Shown piece after piece: positions 7,477 through 14,652 of a stretch of DNA of 64,000 bases (position 1 is the stretch's first letter; each line of letters opens with the position of its first letter). A model generated the notes under the pieces. The model worked only from the letters and a program-made list of their open reading frames with translations, made no database searches and was not told the DNA's origin. This DNA comes from CAZWAP01 sp964632005. GTDB lineage: Bacteria; Planctomycetota; Phycisphaerae; Sedimentisphaerales; Anaerobacaceae. The translations under genes and the position numbers were made by a program. The stretch spans positions 1-64,000 of the forward strand of contig CAZWAP010000006.1 in NCBI GenBank assembly GCA_964632005.1. The letters are read 5' to 3'.

Positions 7477-9708
7477 ATGTCAGCCCTGAAATCCCCCTTG
7501 GCCCTGAAAATCTCGGTAACGAGCCTTGCCCTTTCGGCGATTCTGCTTACGCAGCCGACCCTGGCCGACAAGACAAAGGGCAAGCCTCCGGCCCCCCCGC
7601 GAAAAGCGCCCCCATCGAAGCAGGCCCCTGCCCCGAGGCCAGCCCCCAAATCCACCCCCAGGATAGCGCCGCGCCCCTCCACCACTGCCGCTGCACCGGC
7701 CAGATCTGCCCGCCGAACCTCGCCCAGGCCGACCCGGCCCTTACCGACGGGCCCGACTACTCGGCCCCCGGCAACCACACCTGCCCGGAGCAAGCCTGCT
7801 GGCAGCAGCATAAGGCCCGTGCGGCCGACCGCGACAACACCCCGGGCCGGCCCCGCTCCCAGCGGGCCGGCCCGCCCGGCCCCCGCACCCAAGAAACCCA
7901 CAATCACCATCCGCTCAAGACGCATAGGCGGCCCCATAATAGTCTTCAGGCGACCCACCCCGAATATCATAAACGCCCCGACTGCCCGGCACACAAGGCC
8001 CGCCGGCACCGCTACCTCTACGAGAACAAGGAGCATCGTCAGCCCCATCATCGTCAAGCGACCCTACAGTCCCCGTGTGACGTTACCGCGTGGGCCTACA
8101 GCCACCACTACCGCAGCCCCGGGGCGCTCAGAGGTAAAATCTTCCCGCGCAGGGCCCCCCACTGCAGCGACCCTGCGTTCCTCTGCCCTGAAGCATTCAA
8201 GCACAGGCTCTGGCAAGGCCGCCATTATCTACCCTTCCGGCCGGTCTACTGCCAGCCGGGCCGGCCCGCCCGGCGCATCTACCAAGGGTACCGGCGACGT
8301 CCTGGTTCGCCGTGGAGCCTTCCCTCAGGCCAAAGGCAGACCCCCGGCGAACAGGGCCCCCAAGAAATCAGTCCACGGTACCCAAAGCCCACCCAGACCG
8401 GGCAAGGACGCCGGCGCGGCTACCCAATCCGGCAAGCATCTCGGCGCCCGGACGCACCGAATCGCCAAAACCCCATCCCCTCTGGCTGTTCCAAAGGCGA
8501 TCCGCACGCCCAAAAACGCCCCTGCACCAGCCCCCAGAGCTCAACGAACTGTCTCAGACACCGCCTCGTTGCGCCCCACTCGCCCGGAGCTGCCCCGCCA
8601 GCAGCGGCCCACCATCATCAACAACACCACCATCATCAACAACATCCCGGGCGCCTACACCCTCCGGGTGCACCGCTACGGCCCGTGGCACCGCCAGCAC
8701 GGCTACGTCACCTACCACGACCGCCCGTTCTCCATAACCCACACGTACCATCGCGACCACATCTACAGGAACTTCTGCAACCGCACCTGTCATCGCACGA
8801 TCTGGCCCAGGTACAGATTTCTCTTGCACTACAGCTTCGGCCCGTACTCAGCGTTTAGGTACTGCTATCCCTACTATCACCGCAAGTACGTATTCGTCAG
8901 CCTCGGCGGCTTCTGGCCGATCGGTTACCGATACATCCGCTACTACTGGTACGGCTGGCACCCTTATACGTGGTATGGATACTATCCGGTCCCGCGCGAG
9001 GTCCGCCACGAAACCTACAACTACTACACCTACAACTATTACTACAGCGGCGAAGCGACGGCCCCTACATCCTACGAGACTGCTGCGATCCCTGCGAAGA
9101 TTACCCCCGTCGATCACACCACCTTCGCCGACGTCCGAGCCAAGCTCGCCGCGCAGGCCGCAAAGGAACCCGAGCAGCCCACTGCCGCCGACACGTGCTT
9201 CGAACAAGCCGTCCAGGCATTCGAAAAGGCCCGGTACCAGCAGGCCGCCGAGAAATTCGCCCGGGCAATCGAGCTTGCACCCGACGATATAATCCTTCCC
9301 TTTGCTTACGCGCAGGCTCTCTTCGCGAACGAGCAGTACACCCAGGCGGCGGCGGTGCTCCGCACGGCCCTGGCCAAAATCAAGCCCGACCAGCAAACCG
9401 CCTTCTACCCTCGCGGTCTCTACAGCGATGACGACACGCTCCTCGACCACATCGACAGGCTGGCGGAAAAGGCCGAGTTCTACAGCTTCGACGCGGACCT
9501 CCAGCTGCTGCTCGGATACCACCTGCTGGGGATCGGCGAGCTCGATGCCGCCCGCGACCCGCTGCTCAAGGCCGCCCAGGACGTCAACAACGCAGAATCC
9601 GCCGGCATCCTTCTCGATCTGCTCGAGAAGCTAAGGGCCGGCGCACAGGCACAAGGCCACCAGCCGAATCAATCAAGCGATGAGCCCGGGGACAAAGAAG
9701 ATGACTAA
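7477..9708 (+). CDS. Secreted Pro/Arg/Thr-rich, Tyr-rich, TPR-tailed protein
   Basis: 743 residues, ATG 7477 after AAAGGA. A signal peptide (LALKISVTSLALSAILLTQP, cleaved after TLA) is followed by about 350 residues of low-complexity sequence dominated by Pro, Arg, Thr, Ala and Lys (31-380). A short TIINNTTIINN repeat encoded by repeated DNA at 8611-8643 comes next, then about 140 residues very rich in Tyr, Trp, His and Arg (388-525, e.g. YIRYYWYGWHPYTWYGYYP). A soluble C-terminal domain with tetratricopeptide-like helices follows (about 570-720, FEKARYQQAAEKFARAIELAP). It overlaps the next gene by 8 nt, so the two are co-translated. The architecture suggests an envelope or wall-associated scaffold: a basic disordered arm, an aromatic adhesive middle and a TPR docking module. 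No family is recognised, and the function is inference. Confidence 0.85.
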   Translation: MSALKSPLALKISVTSLALSAILLTQPTLADKTKGKPPAPPRKAPPSKQAPAPRPAPKSTPRIAPRPSTTAAAPARSARRTSPRPTRPLPTGPTTRPPATTPARSKPAGSSIRPVRPTATTPRAGPAPSGPARPAPAPKKPTITIRSRRIGGPIIVFRRPTPNIINAPTARHTRPAGTATSTRTRSIVSPIIVKRPYSPRVTLPRGPTATTTAAPGRSEVKSSRAGPPTAATLRSSALKHSSTGSGKAAIIYPSGRSTASRAGPPGASTKGTGDVLVRRGAFPQAKGRPPANRAPKKSVHGTQSPPRPGKDAGAATQSGKHLGARTHRIAKTPSPLAVPKAIRTPKNAPAPAPRAQRTVSDTASLRPTRPELPRQQRPTIINNTTIINNIPGAYTLRVHRYGPWHRQHGYVTYHDRPFSITHTYHRDHIYRNFCNRTCHRTIWPRYRFLLHYSFGPYSAFRYCYPYYHRKYVFVSLGGFWPIGYRYIRYYWYGWHPYTWYGYYPVPREVRHETYNYYTYNYYYSGEATAPTSYETAAIPAKITPVDHTTFADVRAKLAAQAAKEPEQPTAADTCFEQAVQAFEKARYQQAAEKFARAIELAPDDIILPFAYAQALFANEQYTQAAAVLRTALAKIKPDQQTAFYPRGLYSDDDTLLDHIDRLAEKAEFYSFDADLQLLLGYHLLGIGELDAARDPLLKAAQDVNNAESAGILLDLLEKLRAGAQAQGHQPNQSSDEPGDKEDD

Positions 9709-10873
9709 GCAATATCGCTCATCACCACGGGGAGCCACCGTCACCCTGCTATCGGTCCTGGTCGGCTCGGCGGCCCTTGCCGCCGGCGAGTTTGCCGTGG
9801 CCCCTTCATCCGACGACCAGCAGTTTCCCGACGTCTACGGGGAGGTCATCGTCTGGCAACAGTTCGACCCGCCCTACGGGGACCACGACATCTACCTCGC
9901 TGACGTCAACGACCCCTGCGACCCACAGATTACGATTATCGCCGAAGCGAACGACCAGAAATACCCGGCGATCTTCGAGGACACCGTCGTCTGGCAGGAG
10001 TACGTCCCCTGGGGCGGCTCAGCCGACTGGGATATACATATGGCCGACATCACCAACTTTGCCGAGCCCAATATCTTCGTCGTCTCCGACATCATCGACA
10101 ACGACGAACAGCATCCAGCCGTCCACGGCAACATCGTCGTCTGGCAGGATGGGGCGCCCTGGGACTACGACATCTACGGCGCGGACGTCACCGACCCTGA
10201 TTACCCCCTCGAATTCGTCATCGCCTATTTCGTCGAGAACCAGCAGGCCCCCGCCGTGTACCGAGCGACGGTAGTCTGGCAGGACAACTACTTCGGCGAC
10301 TGGGACATCTTTGCAAGCGATATCTGGCGCAGAAACAGGCCGATGACGTTCGGGGTCTCCGCGACCGACCGGGACCAGAAAAGCCCCGCCATCTGGCGTA
10401 ACATCGTCGTCTGGCAGGACAACTACTTCGGCGACTGGGACATCTACGCCGCCGACATCTCGGACCCCCGCAGACCCCTCGAATTCCCGGTCACCTTCCA
10501 CTGGGCGGACCAGGAAAACCCCGACATCGACGGCAACCTGATCGTCTGGCAGGACAATCGCGACGGCAACTACGACATCTATGCCTATAACCGCATCACC
10601 AGGCACCAATTCCGGCTCACCGAAGATCCGCATGACCAGATCAACCCGGCCGTCAGCGGCAACCTCGTCACCTGGCAGGACAACCGCAACGGACCCTGGA
10701 ACATCTATGCGGTCCGCATAGCCGGCCCGGACTACGCCCGATGCACCGAAAACCTGGCCGGCGACGCCGATGGCAACTGCAAGATCGACTTCTATGACCT
10801 TGCCCTATTGGCTTACAACTGGCTGCGGTGCGCCCTTGATCCACACCAGGCCTGTTCGGGCGGACCGGAATGA
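9701..10873 (+). CDS. Secreted TolB-like beta-propeller protein with C-terminal dockerin-like domain
   Basis: 390 residues from ATG 9701, which overlaps the previous stop and follows GGGGACAAAGAAG; ATG 9680 in the same frame is the alternative. A signal peptide (VTLLSVLVGSAALAAG) leads into about six repeats of roughly 45 residues with the core VVWQDN-x-DWDIYAAD, typical of TolB/PD40-type propeller blades. Two neighbouring blades share an identical 37-bp DNA stretch. The C-terminus (about 350-380) is a dockerin-like EF-hand repeat, GDADGNCKIDFYDLALLAYNWL split over Ca-binding Asp/Asn positions. In Phycisphaerae such dockerin-like tails are frequent on secreted proteins, and their partners are mostly unknown. 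It is the middle gene of a three-gene unit. Confidence 0.85.
   Translation: MTKQYRSSPRGATVTLLSVLVGSAALAAGEFAVAPSSDDQQFPDVYGEVIVWQQFDPPYGDHDIYLADVNDPCDPQITIIAEANDQKYPAIFEDTVVWQEYVPWGGSADWDIHMADITNFAEPNIFVVSDIIDNDEQHPAVHGNIVVWQDGAPWDYDIYGADVTDPDYPLEFVIAYFVENQQAPAVYRATVVWQDNYFGDWDIFASDIWRRNRPMTFGVSATDRDQKSPAIWRNIVVWQDNYFGDWDIYAADISDPRRPLEFPVTFHWADQENPDIDGNLIVWQDNRDGNYDIYAYNRITRHQFRLTEDPHDQINPAVSGNLVTWQDNRNGPWNIYAVRIAGPDYARCTENLAGDADGNCKIDFYDLALLAYNWLRCALDPHQACSGGPE
10274..10445 (+). repeat. Identical 37-bp direct repeat inside the propeller gene (copies 10274-10310 and 10409-10445)
   Basis: The two copies are identical over 37 nt (starting GTCTGGCAGGACAAC) and lie exactly 135 bp apart, that is 45 codons, the length of one blade. 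The flanking sequences diverge. Identity at every third position points to recent duplication or gene conversion between blades rather than protein-level selection alone. Confidence 0.9.
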
Positions 10874-10919
10874 TAAAACCCAGAGCTACCCACCTGCAAC
10901 TCAGAATGGAGGTGCAAAA

Positions 10920-11330
10920 ATGGCTAAGAATCTGACGACAACCCTGATACTCATCGCTGCTGGTGTCGGCTCGGTCCTGGTTGGAGGCTGTGAAACCGGC
11001 GGGCAGACCGGCGCAGGCCTCGGCGCCCTGATCGGAGCAGGCGTCGGGCAACTGGCGGGCCAGAGCACAGAGGCCACCCTGATCGGCGCAGCCGTGGGCG
11101 GAGGCGCAGGCTATATGATCGGCAACGAACAGGACAAGAGAAAGGCCCGCGACCAGATCGCATACGTCCGTGACGAAATGAACTACGTGACCGTCAATAT
11201 GACCAACAGCAACGGCTCCATCAGCCAGGTAAGGCTCAGAAAGTACGGCATAGGGTACCTCGGCACCAGGGGCGAGTACTACGACCACCTGCCCACGAGT
11301 GAAGAGCTAAGGCCCGTATACGGCTTTTAG
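10920..11330 (+). CDS. Glycine-zipper outer-membrane lipoprotein
   Basis: 136 residues. ATG 10920 is preceded by a textbook GGAGGTGCAAAA ribosome site; in-frame codons further upstream lie in the previous gene. A lipoprotein signal peptide ends in the lipobox VLVGGC. Residues 25-75 form two glycine-zipper stretches (GAGLGALIGAGVGQLAG and GAAVGGGAGYMIG) like those of OmpA-linked or SlyB/YMGG lipoproteins that insert in or span the outer membrane. The C-terminal 60 residues are a soluble domain with conserved-looking aromatic residues (YVRDEMNYVTVNM). The gene lies 46 nt after the dockerin-propeller gene and ends in a terminator, so it is probably the last cistron of the surface operon. Confidence 0.85.
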   Translation: MAKNLTTTLILIAAGVGSVLVGGCETGGQTGAGLGALIGAGVGQLAGQSTEATLIGAAVGGGAGYMIGNEQDKRKARDQIAYVRDEMNYVTVNMTNSNGSISQVRLRKYGIGYLGTRGEYYDHLPTSEELRPVYGF

Positions 11331-11332
11331 TT

Positions 11333-11365
11333 CAGTGTCCGACAATTCTGGGGCGACACTGTTTT
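11333..11365 (+). terminator. Rho-independent-type terminator after the surface operon
   Basis: A 7-bp stem CAGTGTC (11333-11339) / GACACTG (11355-11361) with a 15-nt loop is followed at once by TTTT (11362-11365), two bases after the lipoprotein stop. The loop is long and the T run short, so strength is moderate. The pattern TGTCCGACAATTC...GACACTG also resembles an insertion-sequence end, an alternative I cannot test. Confidence 0.6.
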
Positions 11366-11571
11366 AGCCCGCTGTTGCTCCGTGTTCGATCCTGAAGAAA
11401 TCGAGGCTCTTTCCTCCCGCCGGGATAAGGGTTTGCGCGCAGGGACGGTTTGAGGCGGACGGCTGGGCGGCAAAAAAAGCGGCACGGAAGTGTTGATTTC
11501 CGGGGCCTTCGGTGCTTAGATGGCGCCGCCGAGCAAGGATTTTCCGGGTACGGGTTTTCGGGAGGTGCAGT

Positions 11572-12036
11572 ATGCGGGTTATCGATTTTCTGGACAAGTC
11601 GGGCGTGAAGTACGAGGTTACGGAGCATCCGCCGGTGTTCACGGCCCAGCAGATGGCGGCGGTTGAGCACGAGCCAGGCCAGTACGTGGCCAAGCCTGTG
11701 ATCGTCAATGCCGACGGCAGGTACGTGATGTGCGTTCTGCCGGCCCCGTGCAAGGTGGACCTTCGGTCGCTCAAAGAGCAGCTGGGGGCCAGGTCGGTGG
11801 AGCTGGCCGAGGAAAGCGAGATCGGGCGGGTATTCGAGGACTGTGAGCTGGGCGCCGAGCCGCCATTCGGAAATCTCTACGAGATAGAGACGATAATCGA
11901 CAAGGCTCTGGATGCGGACGACCACATTGTTTTCCAGGCCGGCACGCACGACAAGGCCGTGCGGATGAGTATGGATGACTATCGTCGGCTGGTCAAGCCG
12001 AAGGTTCTTGCGTTCGGCTACCACGTGACTTCGTAG
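11572..12036 (+). CDS. YbaK/ProX-type aminoacyl-tRNA deacylase domain protein
   Basis: 154 residues, a stand-alone aminoacyl-tRNA editing (YbaK/prolyl-tRNA synthetase-associated) domain. ATG 11572 follows GGGAGGTGCAG. Family features: EHPPVFTAQQMAAVEH near the N-terminus, AKPVIVNADGRYVMCVLPA with the conserved Lys, and GAEPPFGNLYEIETIID, matching the G-x-PPFG-L motif of the substrate pocket. These proteins hydrolyse mischarged tRNAs such as Ala- or Cys-tRNAPro in the cytoplasm; the exact substrate cannot be read here. The gene is convergent with the aminotransferase gene, with a GC-rich hairpin between them. Confidence 0.85.
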   Translation: MRVIDFLDKSGVKYEVTEHPPVFTAQQMAAVEHEPGQYVAKPVIVNADGRYVMCVLPAPCKVDLRSLKEQLGARSVELAEESEIGRVFEDCELGAEPPFGNLYEIETIIDKALDADDHIVFQAGTHDKAVRMSMDDYRRLVKPKVLAFGYHVTS

Positions 12037-12070
12037 GGCCTCTACGCTTGACAAGCAGGACAAGAGGCCC
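12036..12070. terminator. Hairpin between convergent genes
   Basis: GGGCCTCT (12036-12043) pairs over 8 bp with AGAGGCCC (12063-12070) around a 19-nt loop. It starts at the stop codon of the editing-domain gene and lies about 40 bp beyond the aminotransferase stop, so it could serve both directions. There is no T tract on either side, so it is a weak terminator candidate. Confidence 0.35.
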
Positions 12071-12112
12071 CGGGGTATGGCCGGGCCAAGAAAACCGGTT
12101 CTCCAGCCGGAG

Positions 12113-13201
12113 TCAGGCGATTTCCTCGTCGATCCAGCCGAGCAGTTCTTCGAGCTCGTCGAGGGTGATGTCCCCCATATGTGCGATTCTGAAGGTCTGT
12201 TCTTTCAGCTTGCCATAGCCGTTTCCGAAGACGGTGTTGTGCTTCTGCTGGATCGCGGCGATTGTTTTTGCGACGTTAATGCCCCGGGTATTCTTGACGG
12301 TGGTCAGTGTGTTGGAGGCATACGTTTCGTCGCAGAACAGGTCGAACTTTTCTCTGGCCCAGGCCCTGACGAATTCTCCCATCTGAGCGTGCCGCTTCCA
12401 GACGTTTTCCATTCCCTCGTTTACCAGCTTATGGCACTGGTAGTTAAGGGCCATTATGTGGGGGATGCTCGGGGTTACAAGGGTCTGATTTTTTTCGGCT
12501 GCTTTCGCCCAGTTTTCGAAGTTGAAGTAATACCCGCGGTTGGGGACGGACTTGCTTTTTTCCAGGGCCCGGTTGCTGACAACGGCGACGGCGAGGCCGG
12601 GTGGAATCGCGAATGCCTTTTGGACGGATGCAAAGGCTATATCCCAGCCGAACTCGTCGAACTTGAGCGGCAGGCCGACCATTCCGCTGACCGAGTCGAC
12701 GAAAACGAGGACATCCGGGTATTTTTCCTTCATCATCTCGCTGATCTGTTCGACGGGGTTTGCCAGGCCCGTGCTGGTTTCGTTGTGGACGAGCGTGATC
12801 GCGGCGTATTTGCCGGTGGCGAGCTTTTCGTCGATCATCTCTGGCAGGATGGGCTTGCCCCAGTCGACCTTGAGCTCGTGAACCTCGGCGCCGCAGCTTC
12901 TGGCGACGGCGGCCCACTTGTCGCTGAAGGCGCCGCAGCAGGTGGCCAGGACCGTCTGGCCCGGCGCGATGCAGTTGCGTATGGCCGCCTCCCAGATTCC
13001 CGATGCTGAGGAGGTGGACAGAAAGACGTTTTGGCCGGTGAAGAGTATTTTCTTGAGCATAGTGACGGTTTCTTCGTGGAGCTGGGCGTATTCCTTGCCG
13101 CGATGCCCGAGTGTCGGCCGGGCCAACTGCTGGAGCACGTCGTCGTTGACCTTGACCGGCCCGGGTATGAACAATCTTGGCGGATTCTTCCAATCTGTCA
13201 T
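12113..13201 (-). CDS. Class V aminotransferase, alanine-glyoxylate/serine-pyruvate type
   Basis: 362 residues, a PLP-dependent fold-type I enzyme. ATG 13201 is preceded by TGGAGGACCCGAG. Visible features: N-terminal FIPGPVKVNDDVLQQLARPT with HRGKEY, the ST-ASG phosphate region (LSTSSASGIWEAAIRN), VHNETSTG, the PLP-facing DSVSGMVG, and the Schiff-base lysine in SVQKAFAIPPG. In this family the reaction moves the amino group of serine or alanine to glyoxylate or pyruvate, or, in some lineages, serves phosphoserine formation. It lies 22 nt after a DUF1015 gene in the same direction. Such pairs are often seen next to serine-pathway genes, so a role in serine/glycine metabolism is likely but not proven. 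Confidence 0.9.
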   Translation of the reverse strand: MTDWKNPPRLFIPGPVKVNDDVLQQLARPTLGHRGKEYAQLHEETVTMLKKILFTGQNVFLSTSSASGIWEAAIRNCIAPGQTVLATCCGAFSDKWAAVARSCGAEVHELKVDWGKPILPEMIDEKLATGKYAAITLVHNETSTGLANPVEQISEMMKEKYPDVLVFVDSVSGMVGLPLKFDEFGWDIAFASVQKAFAIPPGLAVAVVSNRALEKSKSVPNRGYYFNFENWAKAAEKNQTLVTPSIPHIMALNYQCHKLVNEGMENVWKRHAQMGEFVRAWAREKFDLFCDETYASNTLTTVKNTRGINVAKTIAAIQQKHNTVFGNGYGKLKEQTFRIAHMGDITLDELEELLGWIDEEIA

Positions 13202-13223
13202 TCTCGGGTCCTCCAGAACAACT

Positions 13224-14546
13224 TCAGCAGAGCTTGTAGATGGTTAGTCCTGTGTACACCTTGGGATAGAAGTAGGTTGATTTCGGGGGCATTCTCTCGC
13301 CGGCATTGGTAACCTGCATCAATTGCTGCATTTTTACGGGGTTCATAAAGAATGCGACCTGTTTTTGGCCGGCGTCGATCTGGGCGAGGGCCTCGTCGAT
13401 TGCGCCGGGGCTGTCCTTGATGTATTGAAGGTGCTGGCCTTTGGCCTGAAGGCCCTGGTTGATACCAAGGATCTGCTCGATGACGAGTCTGTGCAGGACG
13501 CAGACGTCGAGCGAGCGGTAGGCCGGGCTCCTATCGGGCATAGCGGCGTCCATTACCTGGGGATCTTTGAGTACGGCGACATAGAAGGCGCTGCCCGGGC
13601 CGTAGATTCCGAAGGCAGACTTGTGTTTTTTTTGCTCCGCCGTCATCCGGGCGAGCATCTTGCCTCTGGCGGTGCTTTTCGCCTGCGGGCCGTCGTCGAA
13701 GGGGTATCGGGTTAGCTCGAAGTTCTTTTCGAGCTCGCTCAGGAGCTTCGAGAAAGGGAAGTTCTCGACGTTTTGCACAAGGCGGTGGGCAGGCAGGACG
13801 ACCAGGCCCTCGTGGCAGATGTTGGTAAAGGCCATCATTTGGTACTTTGCCTCGGGCTTGGGGCTCTGCTTTGCGTAGGTCAAGCCCGTGGTATAGCGGT
13901 GGTGGCCGTCGGCGATAACGCAGGTTTTCTGGGTCATCATATTCACGATCGCGTCGATGTCGGCTTTTTCGGTGATCGCCACGAGGCGGTGCCGGACGTT
14001 CTGCTCGTCAGAAAAGTCGATCACCGGGCCCGTGGTGGCGACTGGCTCGATGATTTTCTCAGCGGTTCGGTCCTGATCTTCATAGAGCATCAGCACCAGG
14101 CCCAGGTCCGCCTCGGTGGCCCGTTTCAGGTTGAGCCGATCGAGCACTGGCTCGTTCAGGACGCGTTCGTGGGGCCTGACCGGACCGGGCGGCCCGAACT
14201 CTTCGAGCCTTGCCAGGGCAATGAAGCTGAGCCGGCGGAATGCCTTTGAGGCGATCTGGAAATCCTGGAGGTACCCGTAAATAGCCTCGGTGCTGTCCTG
14301 CTTGAGGACCCCGGTCTGTATCCATTTATCGAGGCAGGCAGCGGCCCGGGTGTATGGGTCGGCGGTGTTTCGCGCAGCCGGACTCGTCTCCGGCTTGATT
14401 ATGCGGACAACGTTATGCTGGTTCCGCTCGTAGAGCCGCCGCTGCTGTGCGGCGCTGATGACATCGTAGGGCGGCGCTATGCAATCGCCGACGTTGCCGA
14501 CGACGTCGGGGTCGAATCTGAACGCTCTGAACGGCTTAATCTGCAT
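13224..14546 (-). CDS. DUF1015 family protein
   Basis: About 440 residues. ATG 14546 (MQIKPFRAFRFDP) matches the usual family N-terminus; an in-frame ATG at 14561 is the alternative and neither has a clear ribosome site. Family signatures: IAPPYDVIS, the central ADGHHRYTTGLTY with paired histidines, and ERNQHNVVRI. DUF1015 proteins are cytoplasmic, of unproven biochemical function, and are recurrently encoded beside phosphoglycerate dehydrogenase or phosphoserine aminotransferase genes. Here the class V aminotransferase follows 22 nt downstream. A promoter with a perfect TTGACA box (14624-14652) precedes the pair. Confidence 0.88.
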   Translation of the reverse strand: MQIKPFRAFRFDPDVVGNVGDCIAPPYDVISAAQQRRLYERNQHNVVRIIKPETSPAARNTADPYTRAAACLDKWIQTGVLKQDSTEAIYGYLQDFQIASKAFRRLSFIALARLEEFGPPGPVRPHERVLNEPVLDRLNLKRATEADLGLVLMLYEDQDRTAEKIIEPVATTGPVIDFSDEQNVRHRLVAITEKADIDAIVNMMTQKTCVIADGHHRYTTGLTYAKQSPKPEAKYQMMAFTNICHEGLVVLPAHRLVQNVENFPFSKLLSELEKNFELTRYPFDDGPQAKSTARGKMLARMTAEQKKHKSAFGIYGPGSAFYVAVLKDPQVMDAAMPDRSPAYRSLDVCVLHRLVIEQILGINQGLQAKGQHLQYIKDSPGAIDEALAQIDAGQKQVAFFMNPVKMQQLMQVTNAGERMPPKSTYFYPKVYTGLTIYKLC

Positions 14547-14623
14547 ACGGTTAACGCACATCTGATGTTACGAGCCGTATCAGTCCCTTCGTAGTTGAAG
14601 AAAAGAACCGATGAAGGTTCAGC

Positions 14624-14652
14624 ATAGTAAGGGGGCAAGCAATAGCTGTCAA
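14624..14652 (-). promoter_or_regulatory. Promoter for DUF1015-aminotransferase pair
   Basis: On the minus strand TTGACA (14652-14647), a 17-bp spacer and TACTAT (14629-14624), giving a start of transcription near 14617 and a leader of about 70 nt. The -35 box overlaps the last codon of the PqaA-like gene, so this promoter lies at the junction with the upstream gene. Confidence 0.6.

Noticed and set aside
7425..8057. 210-codon open frame on the minus strand
   Set aside because: It is the antisense of CCN-rich codons, giving Gly/Val/Arg-rich low-complexity sequence; no ribosome site.
7362..8858. Long open frame of 498 codons in another plus frame across the Pro-rich gene
   Set aside because: It results from the Pro/Arg/Thr codon bias of the real gene. 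It has no signal peptide or family pattern and ends inside the Tyr-rich part.
11333..11365. Insertion-sequence end instead of terminator
   Set aside because: The inverted bases resemble IS ends, but no transposase or second end is visible and the stem with TTTT right after a stop codon fits a terminator better.
12077..13009. 310-codon plus-strand frame
   Set aside because: Antisense of the aminotransferase, which has its PLP lysine and a GGAGG ribosome site.
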